From Trichosphaerium sp. ATCC 40318 (lineage: Eukaryota > Discosea > Flabellinia > Trichosidae): a DNA stretch of 64,000 bases. This document shows, in pieces, positions 23,000-34,722 of this stretch. Under the pieces are notes generated by a model. The model did no database searches, was not told the DNA's origin, and was given only the letters and a program-made list of their open reading frames with translations. The translations under genes and the position numbers were made by a program. Every line of letters begins with the position of its first letter. Position 1 is the first letter of the stretch. The stretch is taken from positions 1-64,000 of the forward strand of contig JALMLS010000438.1 of the NCBI GenBank assembly GCA_038496445.1. Reading direction: 5' to 3'.

Positions 23000-25696
23000 A
23001 TGGACGTTGCTGATGACTTTATTGGACACAGAGTACGTGACGTTAACAAAGAAACTTGACACCACGCTTTTTTTAAAGTGGCTGCTTTGTTATCGTCTAC
23101 AAATCGTTAACGAACCCAATCAGTAGCAATTGTGATTAATGTGCTTCTTTTTTCAACCAATCAACATTGATAGGGATGTGTGAACACAATCGCGTTCAAC
23201 AAGGAAGGCGACTTGCTACTTACAGGTTCAGACGATCGTTCAGTAAAAGTATGGGATTTTTATTCACGAAAATGTCTCACGACGCTCTTGTACGCCTTCT
23301 CGATGCTCTTTAACCCAGAAGCATTCATTTTAACACCTTATTAGCGGTCACGTATCAAATGTCTTTGCAGGCGTATTCTTACCTTACAAAAACAACCAGT
23401 ACGCCACAAACGACGCGCAATATTTCGTAAAACGATACTTAGACAGCCTAAAAGAAATCATGCCGTTATTAACTTTTTTTCTGCAAGTACCCTTGAACTC
23501 ATTTTTTACCTACAGAGAGATCGTTTCAGCTGGAAATGATGCAGATATAAGACACTATGATATTATCCGTAAAACGTGTACAGTTTATAGACATCATGCC
23601 AAGAAGATTCTACGCGTTACTGTTAATCCACGTGGACCTACACAATTCTTAACGTGCTCATCAGATGGTAAGAAAAAAAACCGAAGTGCAACTTTTTCGA
23701 TTGTATTGGTCTTTTTGTGTCTTATTTTATACTGTAGGTACTATACGTATGTTCGATGTAAGGCAGAAATACTCTAATACTACATCCCATACTTTTTATG
23801 GTAGTGACAACGATGCACCAGAAACACAGGTTCTTCCACAGGTACGTATTTAATATTTTTTTTTAACATATGTATTTTTACTGTTTTTAGGCTTTTGGTG
23901 GTGGCCGTGCTTCGGCGTTTGAATCTCCTATGGACAGTCTATTATTAAACTATTCAAAGGATAGCAAGTTATTTTCGTAAGAGTCAGCTGTCTACCCAGT
24001 GAAAAATCAAAACAAATCGTCATCTTGAACTGAAGTTTTTTTTCTTTTCTTTTTTTTTTCTGCTAACGCTTTTACTTAGGCGACGGAACAATGATTTATT
24101 TTACGTGGATTTTCATCCTTTAGATGGTAACAGATTTATTGTTGCCAGTGCTAAAGGTATAATTTAATGATCTAACTAACTATCTTTTTTTTTTCATGAC
24201 TCTTTTCTTACCTGTTTGTAAGGCAATGTGCGACTCTTTGACCTACGTAAAATTATTGATAATGACCCTGGAAGATCCTATATAAACATATACAGAAACG
24301 TACCTGTCCATGAACCTAGTGATGAACCACCACCAAAATCTGCATCGTATGTTTATTTTTCTCAGTTCTCTTCTGTTTTAAACTCTTTTTCTTGTCTTTC
24401 CTTGACATACTGATGATTTATCTACTTAGATTTGAATGTACTGGGGCAGTGTTTAGTAAAGACGGTAAAGAAATTGTTGCAACAGCGTTGAATGATCATA
24501 TTTATGTTTTCGACACTGAGACAAATTATGAGAAAGAGTACGATGCTGATATGCTTTGTTCTTCTTTCCCTTATTTATTCTTCATTTAGTTGGGGACTGG
24601 ATTACTTTTCAAACCCTGTTATAATAAAAAGACCACCAAAGCCAGAGCATAGGTAATAAACGAGTTACAAAGTAGAAACGACGAAAAAAAAGTGAAGGCG
24701 CCAAATTTTTTTCTTTGTTTTTTCTTATACTTTATTCCGGAATTTCTTCTCTTCCTTGATACCTTTTTAACTTTTATTACTTGGTTTTGTATTTTAAAGG
24801 TATTTAATAAATATTCTATCATAGCCGCATAAAACGACGAAAGAAAAAGAGCTGCAAGACTGGTGACCATAAAAAAGTTCGAAAATCTTTGGCTGATGAT
24901 TCAATGAATACAAACAGTTCAACTCAAGAATCTTCATCACCTCAAACAGATAGTGAAGAATTTACAACGTAAGTATTGTTAAATGCAATAATAACCTTAT
25001 ACCACTAGCTTAAATTAACGATATTCCTTTTTAGGGCTTCTACTGGAAGTACTGAAGCTGAAGAGTACTTAACATATAAACAACAATACAAAGGACACTT
25101 CAGCATGAGCACCATAAAAGGCGTTAATTTTTATGGGCCTAATAGTGAGTTTGTTATGAGTGGTTCTGATGATGCTAAGATATTTATATGGGATAAAAAA
25201 TCCGGCGAATTGCTCACCATACTTGATGTAAGCGTGAACAACAAAACTTTTAACAGAAAAAAAGCCAAAAAATCCTTTTCCCGACCGTGACTCTACAGCT
25301 ATTTTTAAATTTTACTCAATCCTTTCATTACTTAAGTTTATATTATAAATTTATGGAGACATAACGTTTGAGACATTCAGTAGTGGTTGTGACGCTAACT
25401 TCTTTTGGAATTTTTTCTTGCTTTTTTATTAAAGTACTAATCGTTTTTTGTTTTACTAGGATCATGAGAGTGTTGTCAATTGTATAATAGGACATCCACA
25501 TGACCCTATGATAGTATCGTCAGGTATAGATGATGTTGCTAAAGTATGGGAGCCATTTGGAGACTACCCAACAGTTGATGAACTTCGAGAAAGAAAATAC
25601 ACATTCAATGCAATAGCTCAAGAGAACATTGCAGAGTATGATAGAGAAAGGAGATTTATGCATGTCACAGGTGATATTCCATGTAATACACAATAA
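23000..25696 (+). CDS. WD40-repeat protein, DCAF8/WDTC1-like
   Basis: Exon 1 starts MDVADDFIGHR and is cut by a GTACGT intron at 23034. The next exon begins Gly-Cys-Val-Asn-Thr-Ile-Ala-Phe-Asn-Lys-Glu-Gly, then Leu-Thr-Gly-Ser-Asp-Asp-Arg-Ser-Val-Lys-Val-Trp. Later repeats include Ser-Asn-Val-Phe, Ile-Val-Ser-Ala-Gly-Asn-Asp-Ala-Asp-Ile, Thr-Cys-Ser-Ser-Asp-Gly-Thr-Ile-Arg-Met-Phe-Asp-Val-Arg-Gln and Gly-Asn-Val-Arg-Leu-Phe-Asp-Leu-Arg-Lys. The end has Gly-Ser-Asp-Asp-Ala-Lys-Ile-Phe-Ile-Trp and Gly-Ile-Asp-Asp-Val-Ala-Lys-Val-Trp-Glu-Pro. The WDxR/FDxR motifs and the order fit DCAF8/WDTC1, substrate receptors of CUL4-DDB1 ubiquitin ligases. An acidic Ser-rich insert sits near 24900-24970. 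It is plus-strand, divergent from the FHA-WWE gene, with 121 bp between the two starts, so they probably share a promoter. Confidence 0.8.
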
Positions 25697-26176
25697 ACAT
25701 AAAAAACCAAACAAGACACTGCACTTGAGGAATAGCCGTGAACTTGTTTTCTTAGCAGGTTTTTTATCCTAAAATGCCGTGCATATGAATTCACAAAGCT
25801 AGCAATTTCTAGTACAAATTCAACACCTTAGCTGTTATTGATAAGCGATTAGATATGCTGATAGTGTGTACTTCTGCCAATGACCAACAGTTCTAATGCA
25901 GATGTGCCTAGAGGCTATGACATCATAAACTACCGATTTCAGGTACTTCTATTAATCATCTCATTACTTGATGTCAAAATAGTTGTTATGAATACGTGAG
26001 TGATGTAACTTACATGACTGGGAAATACACTTAAACATTTCGTCATTGCGGCAAAAGCCGAATATTATTGTGCAAGTTTTCTGTCATTTAGAGCGCTTTT
26101 TACAAAGATAGCTCGTAGCATGTGTTTGTAGTGTTTTTCTGCTTTTTTTGCGTCTCGCTCGCAACGCTCCTGAAAC
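25697..26176. other. Spacer, no gene seen
   Basis: Between the WD40 stop and the start of the right inverted arm. It contains a few LRR-like codons near 26100 on the minus strand in broken frames, but nothing that supports a gene. Confidence 0.4.
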
Positions 26177-29100
26177 ATTCACAACCCTCTAAGTTGAACT
26201 CCTGCCAACGGCTTGATACTTCTCTAATAGCAATCCGGGTACTAATAGACTGCTGGACTCTTTTCCATTGTAGGACGCAATTCTGTGATTCTATCACATC
26301 TTGTAGAGTTCACAGGTTCGCTTAGGTTAATATGCTATGAGTTTTTATGACTGACAAAATATTGTGACTTTTATAACCTTTAATATCGATGCGATGGGAA
26401 CTGTTCTCGTACCAATAATTTAAGAAACTGAGCCATCACGTGAAGTTTACTGACTTTTTCTTACATAAATGTTTAAACTTAATTAATATTTAAGCACGCG
26501 CAATAGAGGCTCTAGTGGAACTATTCTACATTTTGCTTTTATGATTCTGATACTACTAGTATTTATTCTTGGAAGTGCGTTAAACGACTTCTATTAAGCG
26601 GTTTTGATTTCTGGCACGTGTATCTAACTCGTACGCAGCGGTAACTGCGCAATTCTCGAATCCACAACTAAACACTTACTTGGAAACTTCTAACATTGTG
26701 GATGGTTCTTCTCTTTCTTTTAGTGATATAACCGACCCATATCTATCTACAGGATATTTAGACTCGCAACAATACTTTGTTTACGCAGTAGATTCCAGTA
26801 CGTCGTTGTTAAGTGTACAGCACTTTACAAGGTGCTTTTGGGCGTACTTTTCTCAAATTTCTAAAACGTTTTTTTTCCGTACTTGCGCACGTGTTCTTTG
26901 TATTTTTTATTATTGGACTAATATAAGCTCTAGGTATCAATGGCTCTGTAACTTCAGTTGTTGTACGGTTGTTTACACGTGAAGGTATGCTTGAATGCAA
27001 AAATCGAGAACTTGTTTACTAATAATCACAACTCAAGATCTTTTTGCTGGTGTTGCAACTTTTCCTCCAGTTATTATTTCTGAGGCTTCTGCCGTTGTCA
27101 TCCCTCCGTTTAATGGTTCTTTTATACTTGCTATATTTGTTGGTAGTTTCGAAATTAAGGCAACATCCATTAGTTTCAACGGCGGAGTACGTTTTCTTGT
27201 CTTTTTTTTTTTTTACTATTGCGAGAATCAAGAGCAAAGAGATGCTGTTTCAAAGTCCTGTACTCAATATTTTTAAGTTGTTTTAATAGGTTCTGGAGTT
27301 TATTGAACCTGTTTTACTTATGGCAAGAGGAATTGTGGACTACCAGGGCATACAAGGTTAGCCTTTCAAAATCTAGAAAAAGTTGTGTTTTTTTTTTCGT
27401 TCTTAACTATGACCTAGTTGCGGACTACTTTCTAATCAATGTGCTTATATCAACGCCAATGCCAAGCTTAAAAGATTTTATTATCACAAAGTTTACAAAA
27501 CAAGGCATTGAGACACCCTTTATTAGTATGTATACATGTTCTTAACAAGTTGAAGTTAACTTAATGGGTTGAAGTTAGCTAACTTAATTTTTTTTTTACA
27601 GGTTTCTCCAATGTAACTGCTGTTTCTTTGGTGAAAATAAGTGATGTTTGCTTGTTGTATGCTTCTTTAGAAGGCAATGTCGTTAGTTACACATCAATTC
27701 AAATAGTCAATGATGCGGCCTTGGTACCTAAAACCAGAAACTAAAAACTTTCTATCTTGAAAGCAATGCAGCTTCTACAGAGTTTATGACTTCTATGTAG
27801 CTTTCTACAGAACGATTTATTGATGTTCCACAGTCTCTTAGTAACGTAGAGGAAATACAACTTACTTACAACTCAGAGAAGAAACTTGTATTACTTCAGT
27901 TACAAGAAGTACCTCAGAAAGAAATGCTTCTCATTTTCAACTTTACCTCTTGTGCATCTAGTCTTGAGCCTGTTCACAATACAACTGTTGAAGGAGATCC
28001 ATCGTTTTTATTAATGACTGTTGTTCCTACAGATGAATCAAAGTATTCGTTCGTTACTCTCCGTGCTGTCAATGAAAACGTTTTATACAACACAGCATTT
28101 TCAGTATGATAATCAAAAAGATCTCTTTTTTTTTTTTTCTTTGTAATGTTTAACTTCTCAAAACTACATTAGGACTCTCCTCCAAGTGTATTAAATGAAG
28201 TAAGAAATGACAGTGCACATTCTTTAATAGTTCAGACGCAATCAGTATATGATGTTGAAGAATGTCAAGTAATTGTACGTTACACATACTTCATGTGTTA
28301 TTGAAAAACAAGAGTTTATAAAAATGAAAACCTTTACATTGAATCCCACCCTATTAAACGTGTTATCCCATTAGGCTCTTGCTTGGCAGGAAGATAATAC
28401 AATAGAAATTGCGTTTATTTCGAAGAACAGTTTAGTAGATTGTGCAAGTATGTCGTTATCTCCTTACTCACTTACAAGGTCACTAATAGTAAATAGTAGT
28501 TGTACCCACAATTGGCATACCTGATACAAGTCCGACAATTTCTTCATCAGTTTGAATGTTTTTAATTTTGTTTTAGTTGAATGTCAAGATGAGACTTGTT
28601 TACAATGTAATGACACTGATATTTGCGTATTTACAAGCGATGTAAACAATGCAAAGTCAATAACTATATCTAAACCTACTGTAATCAATGGACAGTTCAC
28701 AAACTCTGGTGATGTCGTTTTGATTTTTGATGAAGAAAAAAGCAGTACTGTTACTGTTTCAGGGTGCTTGACGTTACTACCTGGTAGTACATTTGTTGTT
28801 GATGTCACAGATGTTGATACATCTTCTGATAAGAGAATACAAGCTATCAATTCGCCTTGTATAAACGGAACTGTTGATGTGGTCAGTGATGAATGTGTTC
28901 AGACTCTGCAAGAAAGATCAAATATTGGGTACTAAGAAAACAATTTTTTTGCTGCTTTACCATTAACGTCTGGAACTAGCCTTGATATTTTAATATTAAC
29001 ATCTGAATGTGTAAGTAGTAATGTTGCTGCTATTGCTATAGGGACCACAGTTGGTATCGTTCTTGTACGATAGTTGTCACTTTTATCTTTTTCTTACTTT

Positions 29101-29295
29101 TTTCTGTTTTTCATAGGTAATTATTATTTTCTTATTGGTTGTTTTCTTTGTTCCAGCTTTAAGGAAAGCAATTGTACCTTGGACCTTACGAAAGGCCAAA
29201 GCCTGATAAACAAGCATGCTCTCAAAAGAAATGAAAAAAAGTCAACAATAACAAAGTTGTAGCTCACATCTTTTCAGTCTTTAATATGCTATTGT
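26177..29295. repeat. Right arm of large inverted duplication
   Basis: Reverse-complement match to 10425-13482. It is slightly longer, mostly through an insertion of about 68 bp inside an intron at 28470-28540. It carries the second, disabled surface glycoprotein gene. Confidence 0.9.
26541..29206 (+). pseudogene. Surface glycoprotein gene, disabled duplicate
   Basis: Same exon order as the gene at 10467-13089, including the signal peptide (26541-26574 joined to 26639), the extracellular exons and the C-terminal transmembrane helix (VIIIFLLVVFFVPALRK). Near 27740 a single substitution turns an AAA of the other copy into TAA, and about 25 bases further on a one-base deletion shifts the frame. 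Downstream, the frames are open again and match the intact copy. The tail ends earlier, at TGA 29204-29206. Either the copy is a young pseudogene or it makes a truncated secreted product of about half length. Expression data would separate these. Confidence 0.7.
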
Positions 29296-29560
29296 AGTTT
29301 CGAATAAATCACGTGTTTTGGCACTTTTGTCTTCACTTTTTTTCAAGCACAACTGTGGCTCTAATCGGATTGTTTATTATTTGTTTCACTGTTACATCTC
29401 TGTGGAAATACTTAAGGTTAGAAAAGGTTATATCATTCAAGTTTGCTCTAAATTGTTGTAGACTTGACGTGGATTTAGTCTTTTCCGTCCGATCTTGTAG
29501 TTTTTAACAGATCTTGCAAGAACTAACTGAAGTTGCAAGATCTGTCAGATCTGACTAAAC
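29296..29560 (+). repeat. Outer segment of the right inverted arm
   Basis: Bases 29300-29400 match 7975-7860 in reverse, and 29395-29415 plus the agatct-rich end match parts of 7095-7260. On this side they follow directly after the glycoprotein copy, while on the left 2.4 kb with the Rab-like gene lies in between. Confidence 0.7.
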
Positions 29561-30159
29561 ACGAAAACCAAAAGTCTCCAACAGCAAAAAGATACAAAGT
29601 TGCGACACCACGCGTTTTTAACCATTATTTTATTTTGTACATTAGCTGTTCTATGACGTATCTAAGGCCAGTTGTCCTAAACTCTAAAACGGATTATTAC
29701 GCTATGTTAATGCCGCACACTTAGCGCAAGATACTTGGAAGCGCTTGTAATTTTTTTTGAGGTTTTAACATTGTGTCACGTTTTCTACTCCTCTTTATGC
29801 CTGAATATGTGCCAGCATTCGCGCTTGTGCTAGTAAGTTAACAGCAAATCATTATTAATTCGTACCTGTTTTTATGGCTCCTTGGGGTAAGTAGTAATGA
29901 TAGTGCGCACCTAAGTAAAATACTGCGATCGTCTTGTTAGATGATGACTTTGGCACATTGCTTTTCGTCTTGCCTTAATGTACATAAGGAAGGCAAGCGT
30001 GGTACTTTATCACGAGTTATAGAATGTGATGCATTCATTGTACTGGTTCCACCAAGTTTTTATCAAAGCTGTCAGTTCTTGCAAGAACTATCAAAACTGA
30101 GATTTCGTGTTTTTTGATGCAAATGGCATTCAAGGTAATTATTACAAACTTTTTCGTAT
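29561..30159. other. Spacer, no gene seen
   Basis: Short frames only. The ggttttaacattgtg stretch near 29760 resembles 7400-7430, so the inverted duplication may reach further in a decayed form. Confidence 0.35.
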
Positions 30160-30620
30160 GTGGTCAGCAATATCTTACCACCACTAGATATGAATGATAC
30201 GCCACTCGGTGGCACACTTGTTGTGCTGCTAGATGGAAGTGGCACCTACATTACTGAAACAAACAGTGATGGTACAGGCGCTTACTCATTCGGTGCAGCA
30301 GATGGAATCCTACCATCAACACCATACATGATTTGTGTCGAAGTACCACTTCAAAACAATCCAACAGCCACTGGTCAAGGTGGAGACAATTCATCAAATC
30401 TGACAGAACTTGTAGGAACTCACAGAACTTACAAGATCTGTCAGTTTTGTTAGTTCTTGCAAGATCTTACACTTTGATACTTCTGCCAAACCTGCTGTAT
30501 ACTTGAATGATACGGACAATACAAACGACAAAAAAACCCAAATCTTACAATACCTGAACAATACGCGAGTGGCGGACTCAAAATGGAAGATATCTCATGT
30601 TGCTTGTATGTTGATAATAC
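30160..30620 (+). pseudogene. Fragment with SdrD/Cna-B-like beta domain
   Basis: An open stretch of about 90 codons reads Gly-Gly-Thr-Leu-Val-Val-Leu-Leu-Asp, then Thr-Asn-Ser-Asp-Gly-Thr-Gly-Ala-Tyr-Ser-Phe, then Tyr-Met-Ile-Cys-Val-Glu, the pattern of SdrD B-like domains of bacterial surface adhesins. A second piece after about 30475 (Ala-Val-Tyr-Leu-Asn-Asp-Thr-Asp-Asn-Thr) could be its continuation in another frame. No start, signal peptide or anchor is found and the agatct/gcaaga repeats interrupt it. It could be a broken gene or an exon of an unrecognised one. Confidence 0.45.
30390..30470. repeat. agatct/gcaaga short repeat cluster
   Basis: Dense copies of ctgacagaacttg, cttacaagatctgtcag and gttcttgcaagatctt. 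The same words, partly self-complementary, occur at 7190-7250, 7805-7845, 29500-29560 and 30070-30100. All lie in the spacers beside the inverted duplication. Confidence 0.6.
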
Positions 30621-30721
30621 GTGTTAGGTAAAGGACTAGCGTTTATGGCTAGTGCCTAAAAAAAAGTCAAGTAGCTTCTATTTGTTTTTATTCTCGTAGC
30701 TAGTACGTTGACTGTTGTACA

Positions 30722-33700
30722 ATGTCATCAGTAGTACCCCTCGAACATGAACCCATTGTTACGCTATCATGGACACCATTTGATGACTACAAAGACGACA
30801 AAGGACACGTTAAAAAAGGAGCTGAAGATTACTTCCATCCACCGTTACTAAACAACCATAAAACACCATTTGATGATAACGTTGAGGTAATACGAGACCC
30901 CGTTCGTATACTTGATTTAAAACTGTTTAAAAAAAAACTTGTGCACGCGCTGTTACTCTAATTTGCGCACGTGTTTAACGTAGTTTACAAGGTTGATCAA
31001 ATAACACTTCAAAAATTTTCATCAGGTGAAAATTTAGACCAACCAGATCTTCTTGGTGAGAAAACAAAGCCACCATTAATAAGAGGTGGTAGTATACTAG
31101 CTCTAGGCGAAAAAGTTACGTCGTTCATAATAATGACTCAAGAAAACGGAGAAATTACCAAAACCGGCTCTTTTATTATATTATTAAATGTCAGTTTAGT
31201 TGGAAAAATCGGACTCTAGCGAATCAGAAGCTCCTGGTGGTAACCCATTTCTATCACCTACGTTCACTGTAAGCTTAATTTTTTGACATATCTGGATACT
31301 GTGTAATGGCTTATTTATATCTATTTTAGACGCCCGAAACAAGTGGTGGAGTAGTGTATGATCCAGATCAATGGGATTTCTTTTTAGACAATAGTAAAGA
31401 GCAAAAAAAAAAAGAACGAGAACAATCAAAGACTGCAACGCCAGTGTCACCTACAACAAAGAAAAAACCTCAAAAAGACACCAAAAAATCGCCTTAAGTC
31501 AGTACCCAAAGACCAAAAGAAGGAGACGATGCTGGTGATGGTAAGCGAATAAAAGTGTTGCCTTTTTTTTTATTCTTTTTTTCTTACTTCTTTCTTAGGA
31601 GTTCTTAAAATAACTATCATGGAAGGAAAGGGTTTTCCAGAAGGAAACCATAAAGTAATGGTACTGTTTTTAGCGTATTAATTTAATATATCTATAACCT
31701 TATTTTTTTAAAAGCTGTTCATTGCTGATAGCCCTTCACGTGGAAAAGTAAAATCTGACGTCGGATTTGGAACAGAACCTTCTTTTTTTAATTTATTTTT
31801 TGTTCATATATGGGATAAGAAGCATGAACGAGTACGCATTCAAGTACTGGTACGTTATACCCACAACCTTTTAAAAATAGTTTTAAATTAATACACATTT
31901 TTTAGGATGAGCATGATTCGATTCAATATATTTGTACTATTAATGCTAGAGGTCTATCACCTCAACAAAGAAGATCAATTTGGCTTCCTTTAGATTACAA
32001 CGGTGAAGAAACAGATGCTGAAATCCATGTCTCTGTAAAATGGTCTCCTAGGGAGCGACTTCCTTCTATTCCAAATGATAGAACACGAGTAAGGTAAAGG
32101 CGAGACTACAAAATATTGTGAAAATTTTTGGTTGTTTTGCTTTTGTATTTCTTAAAGTTCTCGCAGGCTTCGACCCCGTTTGGTTATCAAACTTGATAAA
32201 CATATTGTAAAAGCTGGAGAAAGTATTACTGGTAAAGTTAAACTACTGGTTGGTACCGCAATATATTATAAAAAGGGTATTTCTGTTAATCTTATGGGTC
32301 AGGTTAGTAATACGTTTTCATCTATCCAATGTTATAACTCATTCTCGGTGTAGGAGCACTTATCTTTTTATACACTAATTAGATCACAATCCACGGGATT
32401 AAAAGAGCATAGAGACTTTCTTCAAAAGTCCGTTGTGCTTGAAAGAAACTCATCAAAATCACCAAAAGTACGAACCTAAAAAAAAAAAAAACTCTTAAAG
32501 CGTTTTGTAGTTGTGGAAGGCTGGATACTATTCGTGGAATTTTAAGATGGATATACCTGTTGACACACCACCAGGATATGCAGCAAGATGTGGTTTTATC
32601 CGTTATGTCGTTACAGCTAGCGTTGACAGTGACCGTACACTGAGTTACAGTATGTCTTGTGATATTTTAGTATATGTTCCATAGCACTTACAAACTGACT
32701 GATTTCAGCGCTTCCTGTTCAAATACATACACCGTTTATATCTAAAATATCTCCAACAGATAAAAATCAAATAGCAAAGGTACGTATTAGCAACGTAAGC
32801 ACAAGAAAGCTGCATATTGTAAACGAAAAAAACAAGCTTGAATTTATGCAACCAATTTGCGTTTACTAATACTTCGAAGGAATCGTCACTGAGACATGTT
32901 ACAATCCGTATTGAACTAGAAAAGTGGATTCATACCTTGGGTACAAACTTGCCTTTAAAAGTGGTAAGTAGTGGTCAGTTAAAACACTTTCACCAGTTCA
33001 GCAGTACACGTGATTTTTTTTTGCATAACCTTTGAGCTAGATCGTAGACAACAGATCAAAACATGTTGTTGGTACCCTGAAAATAAGAATATTCGAACGA
33101 GTAAGCGTTATTACTACAAGTGGAACATTCGTTGTAAGCAAACGTGTACTTGTTTCAAGATTGCTTAGAGCAGTTTGTGGTATCGGCAAGACGTAAGTTG
33201 AAAAAGCTTCTTTCCATTTTTTTTTCCATAAAACTTGACTTTTACGATGACCTCTGAAGGCTGTATTACCAATAATCAGTACTTTTATGTCATGTTAGTA
33301 AAACTCAAATGTAGGTAGAGTATTTAAAACTGTTTGAGATATTGTCAGGCTGCATCACATGTGAACTCACTTCTGTCTTTTTTATAGATCTGAACGAGAA
33401 TTTAATGTATTGCTTCCTAAAAAATACAACCAGCAATCTATCATGCAATCTATGGGATCTAAGCACTTTAGAGTAGACCACTATATTCTAATAAAGAGTG
33501 GTAAAGATGCAGTAGTTCGTAAACACAAGCAGGTAATTAAAAAAACTCAAAAAAAAAAAGCCAACTTTTCACCTAACTTTTTATGTTCAAGGTTTTGCAA
33601 GTTCCTTTAGTACTTGTACATTAAAATAATTCACTTGAATTCATTACTTACTATTCTATTTTTAACTGATAATGCATTCAAAACGTCTTTGTTGTGCTCA

Positions 33701-33925
33701 CACAAAATAAAAAAACCAATAGTTCAAAAAGTTTGCACTTTTTTTGCAATCAGTGATCATTCCAGCTTGTACAAGCGCACCTAAGACTATGAGGAAATCA
33801 TGTAAAAATGGAGTTGATTATTAAGAATGGTTACCATATTGTATCATGACTGTTTTAGGGAACCATCCGACTATATTAAAGATTCATCTGACATCATATC
33901 TATTGTTCTAAGACGTCCGAAATGA
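30722..33925 (+). CDS. C2 domain - arrestin fold protein
   Basis: The N-terminus starts Met-Ser-Ser-Val-Val-Pro-Leu-Glu-His-Glu-Pro and leads into a low-complexity, Lys/Pro-rich stretch. From about 31600 a C2-like domain follows (Leu-Lys-Ile-Thr-Ile-Met-Glu-Gly-Lys-Gly-Phe, Ser-Asp-Val-Gly-Phe-Gly-Thr-Glu-Pro, Trp-Leu-Pro-Leu-Asp-Tyr). From about 32165 comes an arrestin N-domain (Lys-Leu-Asp-Lys-His-Ile-Val-Lys-Ala-Gly-Glu-Ser-Ile-Thr-Gly-Lys-Val) and an arrestin C-domain starting near 32700 (Pro-Phe-Ile-Ser-Lys-Ile-Ser-Pro-Thr). About ten introns. Such arrestin-related adaptors with C2 domains are known from amoebae and act in receptor endocytosis; C2 would give lipid or calcium binding. The C-terminal exon joins after 33540 are uncertain. 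A degraded scrap of this gene lies at 441-510. Confidence 0.75.
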
Positions 33926-33942
33926 CAAATGAATCAACACGC

Positions 33943-34373
33943 CTATATTCTTTCCACTGTATAATACACAAAGTGCTGGCAAAGCAACATTGGTACAATT
34001 GCAAGCTGCAGCATTAACAATGTAGGGAACAGTAAATCAAATAACAGACCCAGAAATATAGTGACAACAGTTCCCCAAGTTGTACAGTCATAAAACCAAG
34101 CTGAAACTGCTGTTGAAAAAGATACGAGTCCACCTATAGAAGCTATTGCCCTAGGATAGCTTCCAACCACCATATGTGTTCTTTGGTATGTTTCAAACAG
34201 TCTGTTTGCTAGGGAAACTACCAACGCTCCCAGCATTGTGCCTTTTAGCAAAGGTGTTAGGTGGGACCTTTTTAAGTGTTATTGCGTTAGTACTCACCAC
34301 AATACGATGCGTAATACCCTAATATGCTCACAATAGGTGTAATTAGGCTTAGATATAATATAACTAGAATCAT
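33943..34373 (-). CDS. Small multi-pass membrane protein of unknown function
   Basis: Exon 1 (start at 34373) encodes Met-Ile-Leu-Val-Ile-Leu-Tyr-Leu-Ser-Leu-Ile-Thr-Pro. A GTGAGT donor leads to the main exon with Gly-Thr-Met-Leu-Gly-Ala-Leu-Val-Val. Four hydrophobic segments are visible, the last two long and Leu-rich. Length about 125 residues. I recognise no family. It ends 18 bp from the C2-arrestin gene, tail to tail. Confidence 0.55.
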
Positions 34374-34722
34374 TTGTCACAGTGAAGCTGTTGTTCGCTA
34401 TTACAACTATATTTAGCCAAATGAGAATACTGTTGACCTAATACACCATTAATCACTGAAGGCTCTTTGTTGAGTGCGCATATTGTACGACATGTTTTAC
34501 TTTGTTTGAACACCAAGCTGGTCGCCCCAACTGTGTTTGTTTTTCACCTTGGATTCATGTTCTTGTCATTTGTCTACGCAATTACCTGCTGGATGTTGAA
34601 TGTACTAGAGAAACTAATACAGTGCATATTCGTTATCATTGCATGATTGTTAAAGAATATTTAGGTAATGAAGGACGATTTGGTACTTTATTTGCTTAAA
34701 ACAATACTTTTCATATCTATCT
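34374..34722. other. Spacer between membrane protein and carboxypeptidase
   Basis: About 350 bp. A plus-strand frame of 65 codons (34502-34699) has four Cys but no family match, and its position fits a promoter or UTR better. No other signal is seen. Confidence 0.35.
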
